DNA of 64,000 bases, taken from contig NC_089241.1 in NCBI RefSeq assembly GCF_000512585.2, positions 1,550,001-1,614,000 on the forward strand, given 5' to 3'. The notes beneath the pieces were generated by a model that searched no databases, was not told the origin of the DNA, and saw nothing but the letters and a program-made list of their open reading frames with translations. The translations under genes were made by a program, and so were the position numbers. Every line of letters starts with the position of its first letter. Position 1 is the stretch's first letter. This stretch comes from Kwoniella bestiolae CBS 10118. Lineage: Eukaryota > Basidiomycota > Tremellomycetes > Tremellales > Cryptococcaceae. Shown here one piece after another: positions 10,018 through 20,470 of the stretch.

Positions 10018-12406
10018 TTATGCCTCTTGTCCTGCAATCAATCTTTCACCTTTCAGGATGGCTAATATCGCATTAATATCAAGTGCATTAGCTCACTGAC
10101 AAGATATCATGTGAACAAGAGGAAGAGAAAGACTCACCACCAGGCTTAGCTTCAAAACCTGTACCGAACTCGCAATCTTTGATCTGGCTCTTCTCGCCTA
10201 TTCGTCCATTTGAGCAGATAATGGTATTTTCGATTCGTGCACTGTTCATGGGAGAGACACTGTTCAGCACAATGTACACCAGACGTAGCCTAGTTGAATG
10301 TTAGGTACGATCTGACTCACTTCTCCTCAACAGTGACGAAATCCCATAACACACATCCCGTCAACTTCGCCCCCTTCCCAATATTACAGTGTCTCCCAAT
10401 AATGCACTTCTTGATCGAAGCCTTTTCTCCCACCCTCGTTCCCTCGCCTATCAAACTATCAGGGGAGATCTGAGACTGAGGTGAAATGGCGGGCAACGTG
10501 CCCGTAGCATCCTCAAGGGACGATTGGATCTGTTTATTCTGAGAGATATTCGAATTGTTCGTCCCCCCCGTCGAAGATGATAGAGATTTGAGGAATCGTC
10601 TATTCAATTCCCAATAACCTGCCAGGCTGTTCGCCCTGATCAAGTAGTCTGGTTCATATTGCGGGATATTCTTATCCTTATTTTGTTTACCCTTGTGTTG
10701 TTGGGTTGGTTCGGCTGGAGGAGGTTGAGGAGCAGTAATTAGAAGTTTACATTTCCAACCTATCACATCTTTTTTGATGGACGCTTTGACGTCTTCCTCC
10801 GGGTCGATGACCATGCTATTCTGCATTGAGTCGATCTGAGAGCCTGATCGTGAGGTCGAGCGAGGGATGGTGGGTGGTAATGGTGTGTGATCCGATGTAG
10901 GGGAAGAGCCGGGAGAGAGAGTGGAGTAAGGAGAGGAAGATGGGTTGGTTGAAGTTGATCGGGCGAGGGCAGCGGCGAAAGGGTCTTTCTTTGGTGGATT
11001 GAGGACTATGAGATCACCATCAGGCATCAGCGTCAGAACGCTTGTGTTGAGTGGCTCCATCTGAGATCGCCGGGGAAGGCTTCACTCACTAGGCGCCCAT
11101 CTCCTTCCTAAGCCCTTCTGCCATCCACCTTTGATCAACCACGGTATCACCTGTTCCCTCATACTGTCCAAGTCCTTGGACCGACGAGTAGACAATAGAT
11201 CAAGGACAGTACGACGTAGCACGTATATGTGAGCATCGGAGAGTCGAGTTGTGAGTGATAGTGTGGGGTGGCTACGAGAACATGTTTCATCAGTCTTGAT
11301 CGACAGATGCGCCATGTGCAGGCATGGCAGAGCGAACATACGAGCTAATCAATGCCATCCTAAGTTCCAAATCATCTTCCATACCTTCCAGCGGTTGAAT
11401 CAATAACAACTCGCTAGTCTCCTTGTCAAGAGCGACTAGTACTTTCTCTTCCCCTGAGCACGCATATGTGTTAGCTGGGGGTTCACTCAGTGAGTACTAT
11501 AGCTCGACGTACCATCTTTGACAGACTCGGTAGGCTCGTAGAACACCGAAGTAAGGACCGCATCAGGCGACGAGCGATGTTTGTCCAATATTGAAGTGAG
11601 AGATAGCGATGTGGGCGGTGATAGGTCGCAAGGAAGCAGGACGAAGTCGGACTATCAATAAACGATCACCAATCAATCAGTCTCGTCCAATGGCAATTGA
11701 TGGAATCAAGATTGCCCCGTCGGTGACCTCGAGAAAATGGGAAACGGTACCTACCCTAATCCAATTTTTGAACCTCCTCAACAACCTCGCTGTCCCTTCC
11801 CTACCACCACCCACGTCACTCTCATCATCCCCCTCATCGTCCTTCTCTCCCTCGGTGGTGCGTTTCATATCTATCCTGGCCTTCGGGTGGGTAGCCATCG
11901 AGTAATGTTCGGTGACATGCTCTGCTACCGAGGTGTAAAATGTCGGAGGAACTATAATGAGGACGTCTAAGTTGCCAACAAGACCAGAAAGATCAGCATC
12001 GTCAACCCCAAATTTCTAACCTGTGTGAGTACGTGAGTAATACTGTACGGTAATGCTACACATACCTCTCAAACCAGCTGCCAATACCCAATCAACAACT
12101 GAATTTATGATAGGGACATTTCCAATGGGCAATAACGCTTTCGAGACGACGTTTGTACCTTGATTGAGGGGGTATAAGCTGTAAATGTAGAGTATCAGTG
12201 CCAAATAAGTCTTGCAACAACCTGTCTGTCATGTATTCTCATATATGTCTGAGAAGGGCAGGTAATGATTGACGGATGGCAATGGAGAAACCAGCAACTC
12301 ACTTCTCTCCATACCCTACCAAGATGACAGCCATGAAATCCTGATTATCGACCGCACGTCGCTTGGACGGTCCTCGAGATTGGTCGAACAGTATATTACT
12401 TGACAT
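10018..12406 (-). CDS. GCD1: Translation initiation factor eIF2B subunit gamma
   Basis: Nine exons on the minus strand: 12406-12303, 12178-12066, 11966-11755, 11651-11513, 11453-11342, 11271-11090, 11005-10321, 10241-10138 and 10061-10018; 564 residues. eIF2B gamma is part of the catalytic module that exchanges GDP on eIF2 and is the target of the eIF2-alpha kinase stress response. The N-terminal nucleotidyltransferase-like domain reads AVILVGYGENLYPLN, then KALLPIGNVPIINSVVDWVL, LLPCD, and VFYEPTE. A Ser/Thr/Pro-rich linker (about residues 300-440) follows. The C-terminal left-handed beta-helix has hexapeptide repeats (IGEGTRVGEKASIKKCIIG, ARIENTIICSNGRIG) and ends FGTGFEAKPGG then ILKGERLIAG. 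The start is the first ATG in frame. The order of motifs and the C-terminal sequence fix the identity. Confidence 0.93.
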
Positions 12407-14123
12407 CCTGGATGGTGGATAGCGCACAAGCTTAGGAGTGAGCTCGTGTGATGATCTGAGGTTGAGGTTATGATTGAACAGTAAGTAGTCATATATGTTG
12501 AACGAAAACAAAAAGATGATAACTCTTGTTAAACGAGTCGTTCACACATTTTTGGATCAATAGTGGTGATAGTGGGGCACCTCAACAGCGATTCTCTTCC
12601 TTACCGTACAAAGCAAAGCATAATGACTGTGCACAATACTGTACATGCATGGATCAATCTGCTACCTGGACTGATGGCATGCTAGCATAGGTATACAGAC
12701 TAGAGGGCGAGAGGTATTGAACAGATTCAGAAAAAAAGAAAATATACATCATCAGGCATTCTACAACAGACTACAACGATAGAAGTATAGAAACAGTTTC
12801 AACACTGTGTCTCTGGGCGAACGATCGAAATGAGAAACGTCCTATAAACCATAACAGTCAGCTGCCATTCTCTATACCAGACTTGAAAGATCAATAGCGG
12901 AGATAGAAAAGCAAGATTCAGAAATCGATGAATATCAACTGTGCCTTCACCCCGCCTACTTTTGTACACCGAGACGTTTATCACTTGTTTAAGGTGAATG
13001 GGATCAGGAGTCTGTCCGCCCATCGAAAGATATCATCATGATGTTTGTGTGTGCGGGAAAGGAATATCCGAAGAAAAAGAGAAGGAGAATAGTAACTTAC
13101 AGTAAGGAAGACTTGGTTTGAAGATGGGTTGATGGGTCAGTATGGCTATCGTAGGTCTGATAAGATGAGATCATCGAATCAGCGGGAAGCTCTTCTTTCT
13201 ATAAGGAGTAGGCAAGTAGACAAGAAAGAAGAGGTAGTAGTGGAACGCTCAGTCAAGGCTGAAATTGTCTCGCCAATCACGATGTAATCGTCGGCGAATG
13301 AGGTAAAGTATGGTAAGATGTTTTATCTTCATCGCGTGTGGTGTGGGTCTGGAGGGTAGCAAGGAGAGAAGAAATCCACAGAGATAGGTATAGCATGGAA
13401 AGAAGACTTACCAATATGTGATCAATACAGTAAGACAATAAACATGGTTGAACACTGAGGAAAGCACGGACCACGTTCATACTACCTGATCACTCAACGT
13501 CAGCTATACTCCCACCCTATCTTGCTATAACGATAGACAGGAAGTATCGAAGTAATCAGGTCATGTGTAAAGATAGTCCTCTAGCTGATCCGGTCCTACC
13601 CGGTGCACGACAATTCCTTTGAACAACCACCCACAAAGACGAACCTAACTAGAGGTTCGTAATTGCGAGGAAATGTCCAAAAAAAGTCTTTAGGAGTTGG
13701 ATTGTTATGAGTCATCCGGAATGAGAGGGTGTGACGGTTTGAATGACAAGATAAAAAAGGGTGACGAATGGGATAGGATAACTCACTGTTACATATGTCT
13801 GTTGAGGGAGAAGAGAATGAGAAAACAAACAAGTTGATCGAGGTTGAAAATCATTCCAGAGGAAGGTAACAGAGCAAAGTTTGGCTTCTATCGGAAATAG
13901 TGACGTGGATATAGCACCCGAGACAAGGGTGATAAGAACAATCCCGCCAATCCTCTATACCCTTAAACGTGGTAAATGTCAAAAGTCGAAAGCGTCACCG
14001 TCACCATGTCATCCAATTCCTGCATTCCTGCAATTCCTACATTCCATAAACTTCTTTTCTGCTTCACTCTCCTGCTTCTGACCTCTGCTTTATATAACAT
14101 TAGAGGAGTAAAAGGTAGTCATC
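12407..14123. other. Long divergent intergenic region between GCD1 and CDS1
   Basis: At 1.7 kb this is one of the longest gene-free stretches, and it must contain both promoters. The minus strand shows well-formed splice signals (donors at 13411 and 13100, acceptors at 13157 and 13012, plus another donor near 13794) that neither flanking gene explains; see the separate entry at 12981-13480. Long A/G- and C/T-biased runs occur near 13020-13110. Confidence 0.4.
12981..13480 (-). other. Candidate spliced transcript with a 51-codon frame
   Basis: On the minus strand an ATG at 13480 opens 23 codons to a TTG|GTAAGTC donor at 13411. A TTATCAG acceptor at 13157 leads to a 56-nt exon (13156-13101) ending at a GTAAGTTAC donor. 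A GGACAG acceptor at 13012 leads to an exon with a stop at 12981. The joined frame is 51 codons long (start MNVVRAFLSV). The peptide matches nothing I know, so this may be a non-coding RNA, part of a longer gene, or chance. The quality of the splice signals is the only support. Confidence 0.25.
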
Positions 14124-16741
14124 ATGTCAAGAAGAGGTCCTCAACCAAGCTTCATCAGCAAATCCAAATTCGATATCCTAGGTGATGACATAGACCACGA
14201 AGAGGAAGAAGAAGAGGAGGAGGAGATAGAAGAGGTTCCAGCGTGAGTCATGTACACTTCGCTATGGCAATATCAGCTCACACATTCCATGCATCTTGCT
14301 CAGGTCCGCTCCTACCGAGTCTGCCGAACCCCCCGCTGCTCCTCTCTCCAAATCTGCTAGAAAGAGATTAGCAAGATTAGCTTCGAAATCTGCTGAAAGC
14401 GTCACTGCAGTCGTTGATGCTAGTAAAGAAACTGTCGTCAATGCTGCTGAGAGTATACCTGTGCCCACTCTATCACAAAACGGTGACTCCACACCTCAAG
14501 CACCAAAGCAGGAAGAAGCTATTCAACCGCCTTCGGCGTTGAAAGAGGAATCCAAAGTAAATGGTATTCAGCAACCCGCTCCATCAGCTTCGATACCCAC
14601 TCAACCCGAGAAGAAAGAAGAAGACGCCTCGAAACCCTTACTCCCCTCTGAGAAAGAGAAGACCCCTTCCGTCAAAGCCTCGACCTCAGGCGTCCCTTCA
14701 ACAACCAAATTTCATCCAACCTTACCTGAAACTCTACCTCAACCCAGCGGTGACAAGCTTCCCTCCAATAGGAAGAGAAAGCAACCTCAGGATTTCGAAC
14801 CCTCCGGTCCTGGGAATGCATCTACACCTACCAGCCCATCAAAGTTGGGAGTCAAGTTCGAAGATGGTGTTGCTCCTGGAGAAGGTAAGGAGGGTGAGAA
14901 GATTATCACACCTCCGCCTAAAGTCGTTGTTAAGAAGGATAGGAACGCTATTGAGAGGACTGTTTGGACTTTTATCATGATTGGTGGCTTTATTGGTGAG
15001 GTGGTTTTCTCTCTTGCTCACAAATCGACATGAGGGTAAACTGATTGGTTTCCATAGCTCTGCTGTGTATGGGTCACCCATATATGATTTTATTGGTTAT
15101 GCTCTGTCAGATGTTGGTTTACAAGGAGGTTACTGCGCTGTTCGACTTGAGGGATCGTACGTCCTTTTGACTATTCTATTGACAAAAGATACGAACTTAC
15201 ATACATGACTTGACAGACGGAGCAAACAAAGTGGAAGTTCCTGCTGGCGAGAAAGGTGATAAATGGAGTAAGACACTTAATTGGTGAGTGATTCAGCTAA
15301 TCGCCGTGAATATGTTTAGTTGAAGCGCAGTGAAATTGATAATTCTCCCACAGGTACTTCTTCGTCGTCTGCAACTACTTCCTGTACGGCGAATCAATCA
15401 TCTACTACTTCAAGCACATCGTCTTTGTAGACGCATACATGATCCCTTTCGCGAGGAATCATAGATTCATCAGTTTCATGCTTTACGTTGTTGGTGAGTT
15501 TCCCATCGCATGGTTGCGGATACCCTTGGATCAGCTCAACTCATGTCGACTGTTCATAGGTTTCGTCGGCTTCGTTGGCAATTTGCAAAGACAATATCTC
15601 CGACAACAATTCGCCCTTTTCTGCTGGGTACACATTTCTTTGTTGCTGATCGTTGTCTCGAGGTAAGTCCAATATCTGTAAATCGTGAGGAAATCGACTA
15701 ATCGCGAATTTGGATAGTCACTTCATCGTCAACAACATTCTCGAAGGATTGATCTGGTTCTTCGTTCCTGCTTCTTTAGTCATTTGCAACGATGTCATGG
15801 CATACGTTTGTGGTAAGTTAGATAAGTGGATCGTATCAGGCGGTAGCAGCATCTGACGGTCCCTACTCAATGATAGGTAAACTGTTCGGTCGAACTCAGC
15901 TTATCAAGCTCTCCCCTAAGAAGACCGTCGAAGGTTTCGTGGGGGCTTTCCTATGTACCCTTCTTTTTGGTCTTGCGGTAAGTCAGCTAAATTTAGTGCT
16001 GAAGGTAAAATCATCCTTTAGCTGACGAAATCGTTCAGTGGGGTACCTTCTTCATGAGATTCCCATACATGATCTGTCCCGCTCGTGATCTAGGAACCAA
16101 CGTCCTCTCCCAAGTCACATGCAGACCTAATCCTGTTTTCGTATGGAGAGACTTTGAATTCACCGGAGCTGCCAGGCAAATTATCTCTACTGTTGTAAGT
16201 TTTGATTTACGTGCTTATGCCTACATAGCTTATTAATCATCGATGGTATAGCTCGGCCACGAACCACCTTCAATCCCTTACGCCCCCTTCCAAATCCATG
16301 TCTTGGTGATGGCTACCTTCGCATCTCTCGTAGCTCCCTTTGGTGGATTCTTTGCCTCTGGATTCAAGAGGGCTTTCAACATCAAAGACTTTGGGCACAG
16401 TATCCCCGGACACGGTGGTATGACTGATCGAATGGACTGCCAGTGAGTCATCTGCCTCGCAACAACCACGAAGTTTGAAGAACAGATGCTAATGAAATGC
16501 TTGACAGATTCATGATGGGTCTATTCTCATATGTCTACTACAGCTCGCTCATCAGAGTAAGTTAGCTGTACAAGTGCAAACGGACACTGATAGCTGATTT
16601 CTTGGGTTATTCGATCAGATTCAATACGTCACCGTCGGATCGATCATGCAAACTGTCGTGACATCCTTGACAGCTGGAGAACAATTGGAATTGTTGGCTG
16701 ACTTGAAAAGGTTCTTGGAGGGCCAAGGGGTAAAGGCGTAG
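14124..16741 (+). CDS. CDS1: Phosphatidate cytidylyltransferase (CDP-diacylglycerol synthase)
   Basis: Twelve exons: 14124-14242, 14304-14995, 15058-15156, 15217-15283, 15354-15493, 15560-15662, 15718-15812, 15877-15977, 16039-16194, 16252-16442, 16508-16556 and 16619-16741; 644 residues. The enzyme makes CDP-diacylglycerol from phosphatidic acid and CTP in the ER membrane, the branch point to phosphatidylinositol, phosphatidylserine and cardiolipin. The first 215 or so residues are hydrophilic: an acidic run, then a Lys/Ser/Pro-rich region. Several membrane segments follow, from WTFIMIGGFIALL onward. The family signature is complete at about residues 560-586: SGFKRAFNIKDFGHSIPGHG followed by GMTDRMD. 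The start ATG is preceded by an in-frame-free leader and fits exon phase. Identification is firm. Confidence 0.97.
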
Positions 16742-17244
16742 ACGAATGCCTTTGCAGCGATATGCAAAGACGAGAGGGAAGCTAGCTATGTGGTCTGCAG
16801 TAGATAGGAAATGATAGTCGAATGAGTCATACATGCATAAAACATAATAGCATCTTGCTTGAGAGTGTGTACCTTGCATTATGCAGCATTCCTAATAGCC
16901 ATAACTGTTGAGACCAAGTTACTCACCCCTCCCTCGTGGTCGTGTGCATGTGAGCGAGTGAGTGAGCTCCTAAATTGAAAAGAAAAAGTCCGGTCTGGAA
17001 GTGGTATGTGCTAGTAAATCCGTACCGGACTAAAGTGCCGATTGATCCGATCAGGGAATCAAACGGAAAAAACACCAGAAGTATAGAAAGACGTCACACT
17101 TGGTTGTCTGCCATTTATTGCGATAGACCAAGCTATACTACTGATACTCGAACATCTTCACATTACATCTGTGCATGGTTGTCATATCCGAACATAGTAC
17201 CATACACACCACACACCACTCTACTCTACCGACAAGTAACAAAG
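16742..17244. other. Intergenic region, CDS1 3' flank and gluconokinase 5' flank
   Basis: Both neighbours are on the + strand. A (GTGA/GCGA)-like purine-rich stretch is at about 16941-16968. No gene or clear motif is supported. Confidence 0.4.
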
Positions 17245-18485
17245 ATGACCGCTACAGATTTCAAACCTGCTGCTGAGGAACGACCGGATTTGACTATCCC
17301 TACGCAGGAGCCTGATCCGGTATTGATTGTCGTTATGGTGGGTTTGCTCTGTCCTGATCCGTATTCGTTATATGGAAATACAAGGCTGATGAATTCGATT
17401 GTGGCATGTGATGTAGGGTCCTGCTTCGTGGTGAGTTCGGGCTCATGTATCTATATTCCACGAGATATCAGAGATATCAATATCATCCTATATTCCATAT
17501 CCCATTAGAACATACAATGTCCAATGTACGACCGAAACAAAGCCAAGCTAATATTTCCCGCCCACCCACCCACCCACCCAGCGGAAAATCGACCGTCGGC
17601 ACCGACCTAGCCTCCGCCCTCTCCATCCCATTCATAGACGGTGACTCCCTCCACCCCGCATCAAACATCGCAAAAATGACTGGCGGTATCCCCCTGACCG
17701 ATGACGATCGTTTACCATGGCTCGCCTTGATCCGTTCGACGGCGGAGCGAAAATGCAAGGAAGAGTGGGAGAAGCATCAGGGGGATTTCAGGCAGTTCGA
17801 AGCTCATGGTATTGGACGGGCGGGGATCGTCATTGCTTGTAGTGCTTTGAAGAAGTGGTATAGGGATATACTTAGGGGGGAGATTGAGGCGAGACCGCCG
17901 CCTGAACATGATTTGGTGGGTTTGGTTTTCTTTGTGAAGTGAGGAGACGGGGTTTGAGTGGGTCGATTGTGGGAGAAAAGGAGGAGGCGACAAGAAGGGG
18001 AGAGAGAAGAAATGGCGCGTGTACAGTAGAGATGGATGCAGTCCAAAGCGAGGACGAACAAGGAGGAGAAGGGGAGGGAACCCATTCTGACGAAAGGGCC
18101 AGTCCAAGGGAGATATGGGAGGAGTGAAATGTGTAAAGATGAGCAGCATTCTACATGGGATATAGCTGACTTTTCTTCTTCCCTCTACCCTACACAGCCC
18201 CCTTCCCACTCAGTAGCCAACGCAGAGCACAAAGTCTCCGCGCCCGCCACGACCGCCCTCCGAACCTACTTTGTATACTGCGAAGGATCCCCCGAATTAC
18301 TCGCGCAGCGAATCGCTCAGCGCAAATCGCATTTCATGGGTAGCTCAATGTTGGCTTCTCAATTGGCGACGCTTGAAGATCCGAATGGAGAGAAGGGGGT
18401 CGTCAGCGTTGATATTTCGCTGAGTCCGGAGGCGGTGGCTAAGCAGGCTGTGGAGAAGGTTAGGGTGTTGTTTGGGTATAAATAG
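17245..18485 (+). CDS. Gluconokinase
   Basis: Exons 17245-17337, 17417-17430 (14 nt), 17582-17915 and 18198-18485 give 242 residues. The protein belongs to the thermoresistant gluconokinase/shikimate-kinase-like family, which phosphorylates D-gluconate to 6-phosphogluconate for the pentose phosphate pathway. The P-loop GPASCGKST (residues 32-40) is built from the 14-nt micro-exon and the next exon. Further family features are FIDGDSLHPASNIAKM, GIPLTDDDRLPWL, ACSALKKWYRDILR and, near the end, RKSHFMGSSMLASQLATLE. The last intron, 17916-18197, is 282 nt and strongly purine-rich until its TTCTTCTTCCC...CACAG acceptor; that acceptor keeps frame, whereas the nearer CAG and TAG acceptors do not. 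Length fits the family. Identification is firm. Confidence 0.93.
17417..17430 (+). other. 14-nt micro-exon encoding part of the P-loop
   Basis: Flanked by GATGTAG and GTGAGT splice sites, the exon encodes Gly-Pro-Ala-Ser and two bases of Cys. Skipping it would remove the start of the ATP-binding loop and shift the frame. Confidence 0.85.
17560..17581 (+). repeat. CCCA tetranucleotide repeat at a 3' splice site
   Basis: The last bases of gluconokinase intron 2 are a run of CCCA/CCCG units ending directly in the CAG acceptor. The C-rich strand lacks the usual T-rich tract. Confidence 0.8.
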
Positions 18486-19012
18486 GTGGGGCTCAAGATG
18501 GTCATCCGAGGGAGTGCAGGCGTAAGCCTTCAATACTCATTCGGGTCCAGAGATGGGATAAGAAGGATTGTGGAGATGGTTTGATTGGTCCTCGCTTTTC
18601 CGTCCGTTGATCATGTTCATTAGATTATATACGGGTTACGAATGTTCCTCTGGCATGTATCGTTATTATTGTTGCCTCCGTCGCAACGGCATCGCTTTGT
18701 TCCCGCAATACTTTGGCCGTATCAAAGTGTGAGACCTGCACAGAAGACGGATTACTCAGTCTCACCAGGCAAAGAGAACCACATTCCACATATCATCCAT
18801 TTCGACATGGAGTTTAATTTTCATATCATGTTGAATTACAATGACTGTTAGATACATCTGTGTTGTGCTGCGCTGTGTTGCATTGCGTTGAAGCAAGAGC
18901 CCAGTTTCCTTCATGACTATGTCTTTGTATTTTCCCATTCATTTGAGTAGTTCGTTCACTTCATATTCCATCAGTCAATCCAATCTATCCCCATTCCTCC
19001 CAAACCTAATGC
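18486..19012. other. Convergent 3' intergenic region
   Basis: Gluconokinase (+) and the MDM35-like gene (-) converge here. No gene is supported. A short TGTGTTGTGCTGCG-like TG-rich stretch lies near 18858-18885. Confidence 0.4.
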
Positions 19013-19898
19013 CTACTCCTGCTCCTTGGTGAAATCAACCTTGGAATCCCAAGGCGTACCCTTCAGTCCATCCAAACTACCTAGCGGATGTTCCTCTCTC
19101 GCCGTCTCAAGGAGCGCAGAGAGCGATTCGTTCTGGTTGATTGCGTTCTGTAAGTCACACAAAAGTATCAGCACATGATCACCATTTATCTCCACAGTCT
19201 AGACCAGAGTTGGCCAAAAGTTGGAGAAGAGAAGAGATGAAATGAGATGATCAGACTAACCTTCAAACACCCTTGATAATCTTCCCAGAACTTCCCGCAA
19301 TTCCTCTGATACTCCTCTGCTTTCACCTGAGCTCGTGTCTTTCCTTTGGTATCTACCTTCTCTTGAACTGGCACGACTACCTCAGACTCGGGTTCAGGTT
19401 CGGACAAAGCGAAATCATACCAATGAGATTCTTCTTCTTTTACCACCTGACCTTGACCTGGTGCTGTGGAGGGAGTAGGTGGTTTACGGGAGAAAAGACG
19501 TCGGGAGGGGAAGGCGGATGACCAGGAGGTGATGAGTGATTTACGCTGTGTAGGTTGAGCTGCTGCTTCTACGGTTGGGGTGGCGGAGAGAGGTGTTTGG
19601 GGAGTTGTAGGTGTTACTGGTGTAGGTGATGGAGTCTGAGAGGAGGACGAGGAGGAGGAAGAAGAAGAAGAAGAAGCCGAGGCCAGAGCGGGCTGGAGGT
19701 ATCCCTCGAACCACGCGTTGAAACATGAGTCGTAGCGGTGCTTGAGGGGTGTACATTCTGGTGAGAGGGATCTGGGAGATAATTGTATGACTTAGTATGG
19801 ATTGTTAATTCCATATTGGAACATGGAGCGAAGGGAGGGTGAAAATATAATATATACTTGACTCTGATACGAGGACAGGAAATCTTGACTCACTCCAT
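19013..19898 (-). CDS. MDM35: MDM35/TRIAP1-like twin CX9C protein with long internal insert
   Basis: Exons on the minus strand: 19898-19894 (5 nt), 19771-19261 and 19147-19013; 216 residues. MDM35 binds Ups1/PRELI-type lipid carriers in the mitochondrial intermembrane space and protects and helps them move phosphatidic acid. The N-terminus MESLSPECTPLKHRYDSC and the following FNAWFEGYL match the family; the first CX9C is Cys8-Cys18. The second, CGKFWEDYQGC, is Cys160-Cys170. Known MDM35 proteins are about 80-90 residues with a short loop; here about 141 residues separate the pairs, starting with a Ser homopolymer and containing Pro/Thr- and Lys/Glu-rich sequence, with no intron in it. The five-base first exon (ATGGA) is required to supply the start and the Glu2 codon. 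The family is fairly sure; function of the insert is unknown. Confidence 0.85.
19894..19898 (-). other. 5-nt initiating coding micro-exon
   Basis: On the minus strand ATGGA is followed directly by GTGAGTC; joined to the exon after CTCCCAG at 19772 it gives Met-Glu-Ser-Leu-Ser-Pro-Glu-Cys, the MDM35 N-terminus. No other ATG in frame is available before the first CX9C motif. Confidence 0.8.
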
Positions 19899-20470
19899 CT
19901 CGACTTTGCTTGCTTTGCTATCTCGTTATATGCAGGTCTAGGTTGTACTATTCAGCTTAGCTTGATATCCTCCTATGTTGTTGAATTGATTTGTGGACGT
20001 AGTGATCCATATGGACATATGAAGTGGTAGATGAATGGATGAAGGGAGAGATGTCGTCTTTGGTGGAGGATGGATGGTTTGGAGGAATTCGTGGTCTAAT
20101 CCTAACTTACTATTCAGGGTCACACCGTCTGAGCACGAAGACATCACCTCCGAAGCCGAAGCGTCATGTCACTGGACCTCATACGACGAGAAGAGCCAAA
20201 ACGGCAACATTGACGTTGGGATGCACATCTGCTATGCCAAGTCGCATACTAGCATTATAGTGAACTAGCATTATAGTGAAATAGCATATAGTAGCATAAG
20301 ACATTAAATGACAACTCAGTCTACTCTATAATATAGGAAATCCGTGTACTAGGACTGTATAACGTGTATGTATATGTATCTCGTATAAACCCAAGCATGA
20401 ATAAATGATGTACGATAAAAGCTACAAAGAGAAGCAGAGAGAGGGTTTAGCACAATGACGTGTGTGTCAT
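19899..20470. other. Intergenic region with a small tandem duplication
   Basis: It contains the MDM35-like 5' flank and the 3' flank of the lipase gene. A 16-bp perfect tandem repeat lies at 20249-20280. The + strand open frames at about 20024-20268 show no recognisable sequence and are not called. Confidence 0.45.
20249..20280 (+). repeat. 16-bp perfect tandem duplication
   Basis: The unit CTAGCATTATAGTGAA occurs twice in direct succession (20249-20264 and 20265-20280), followed by a degenerate third start (ATAGCATATAGTA). It lies just beyond the 3' end of the lipase gene. Confidence 0.9.
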
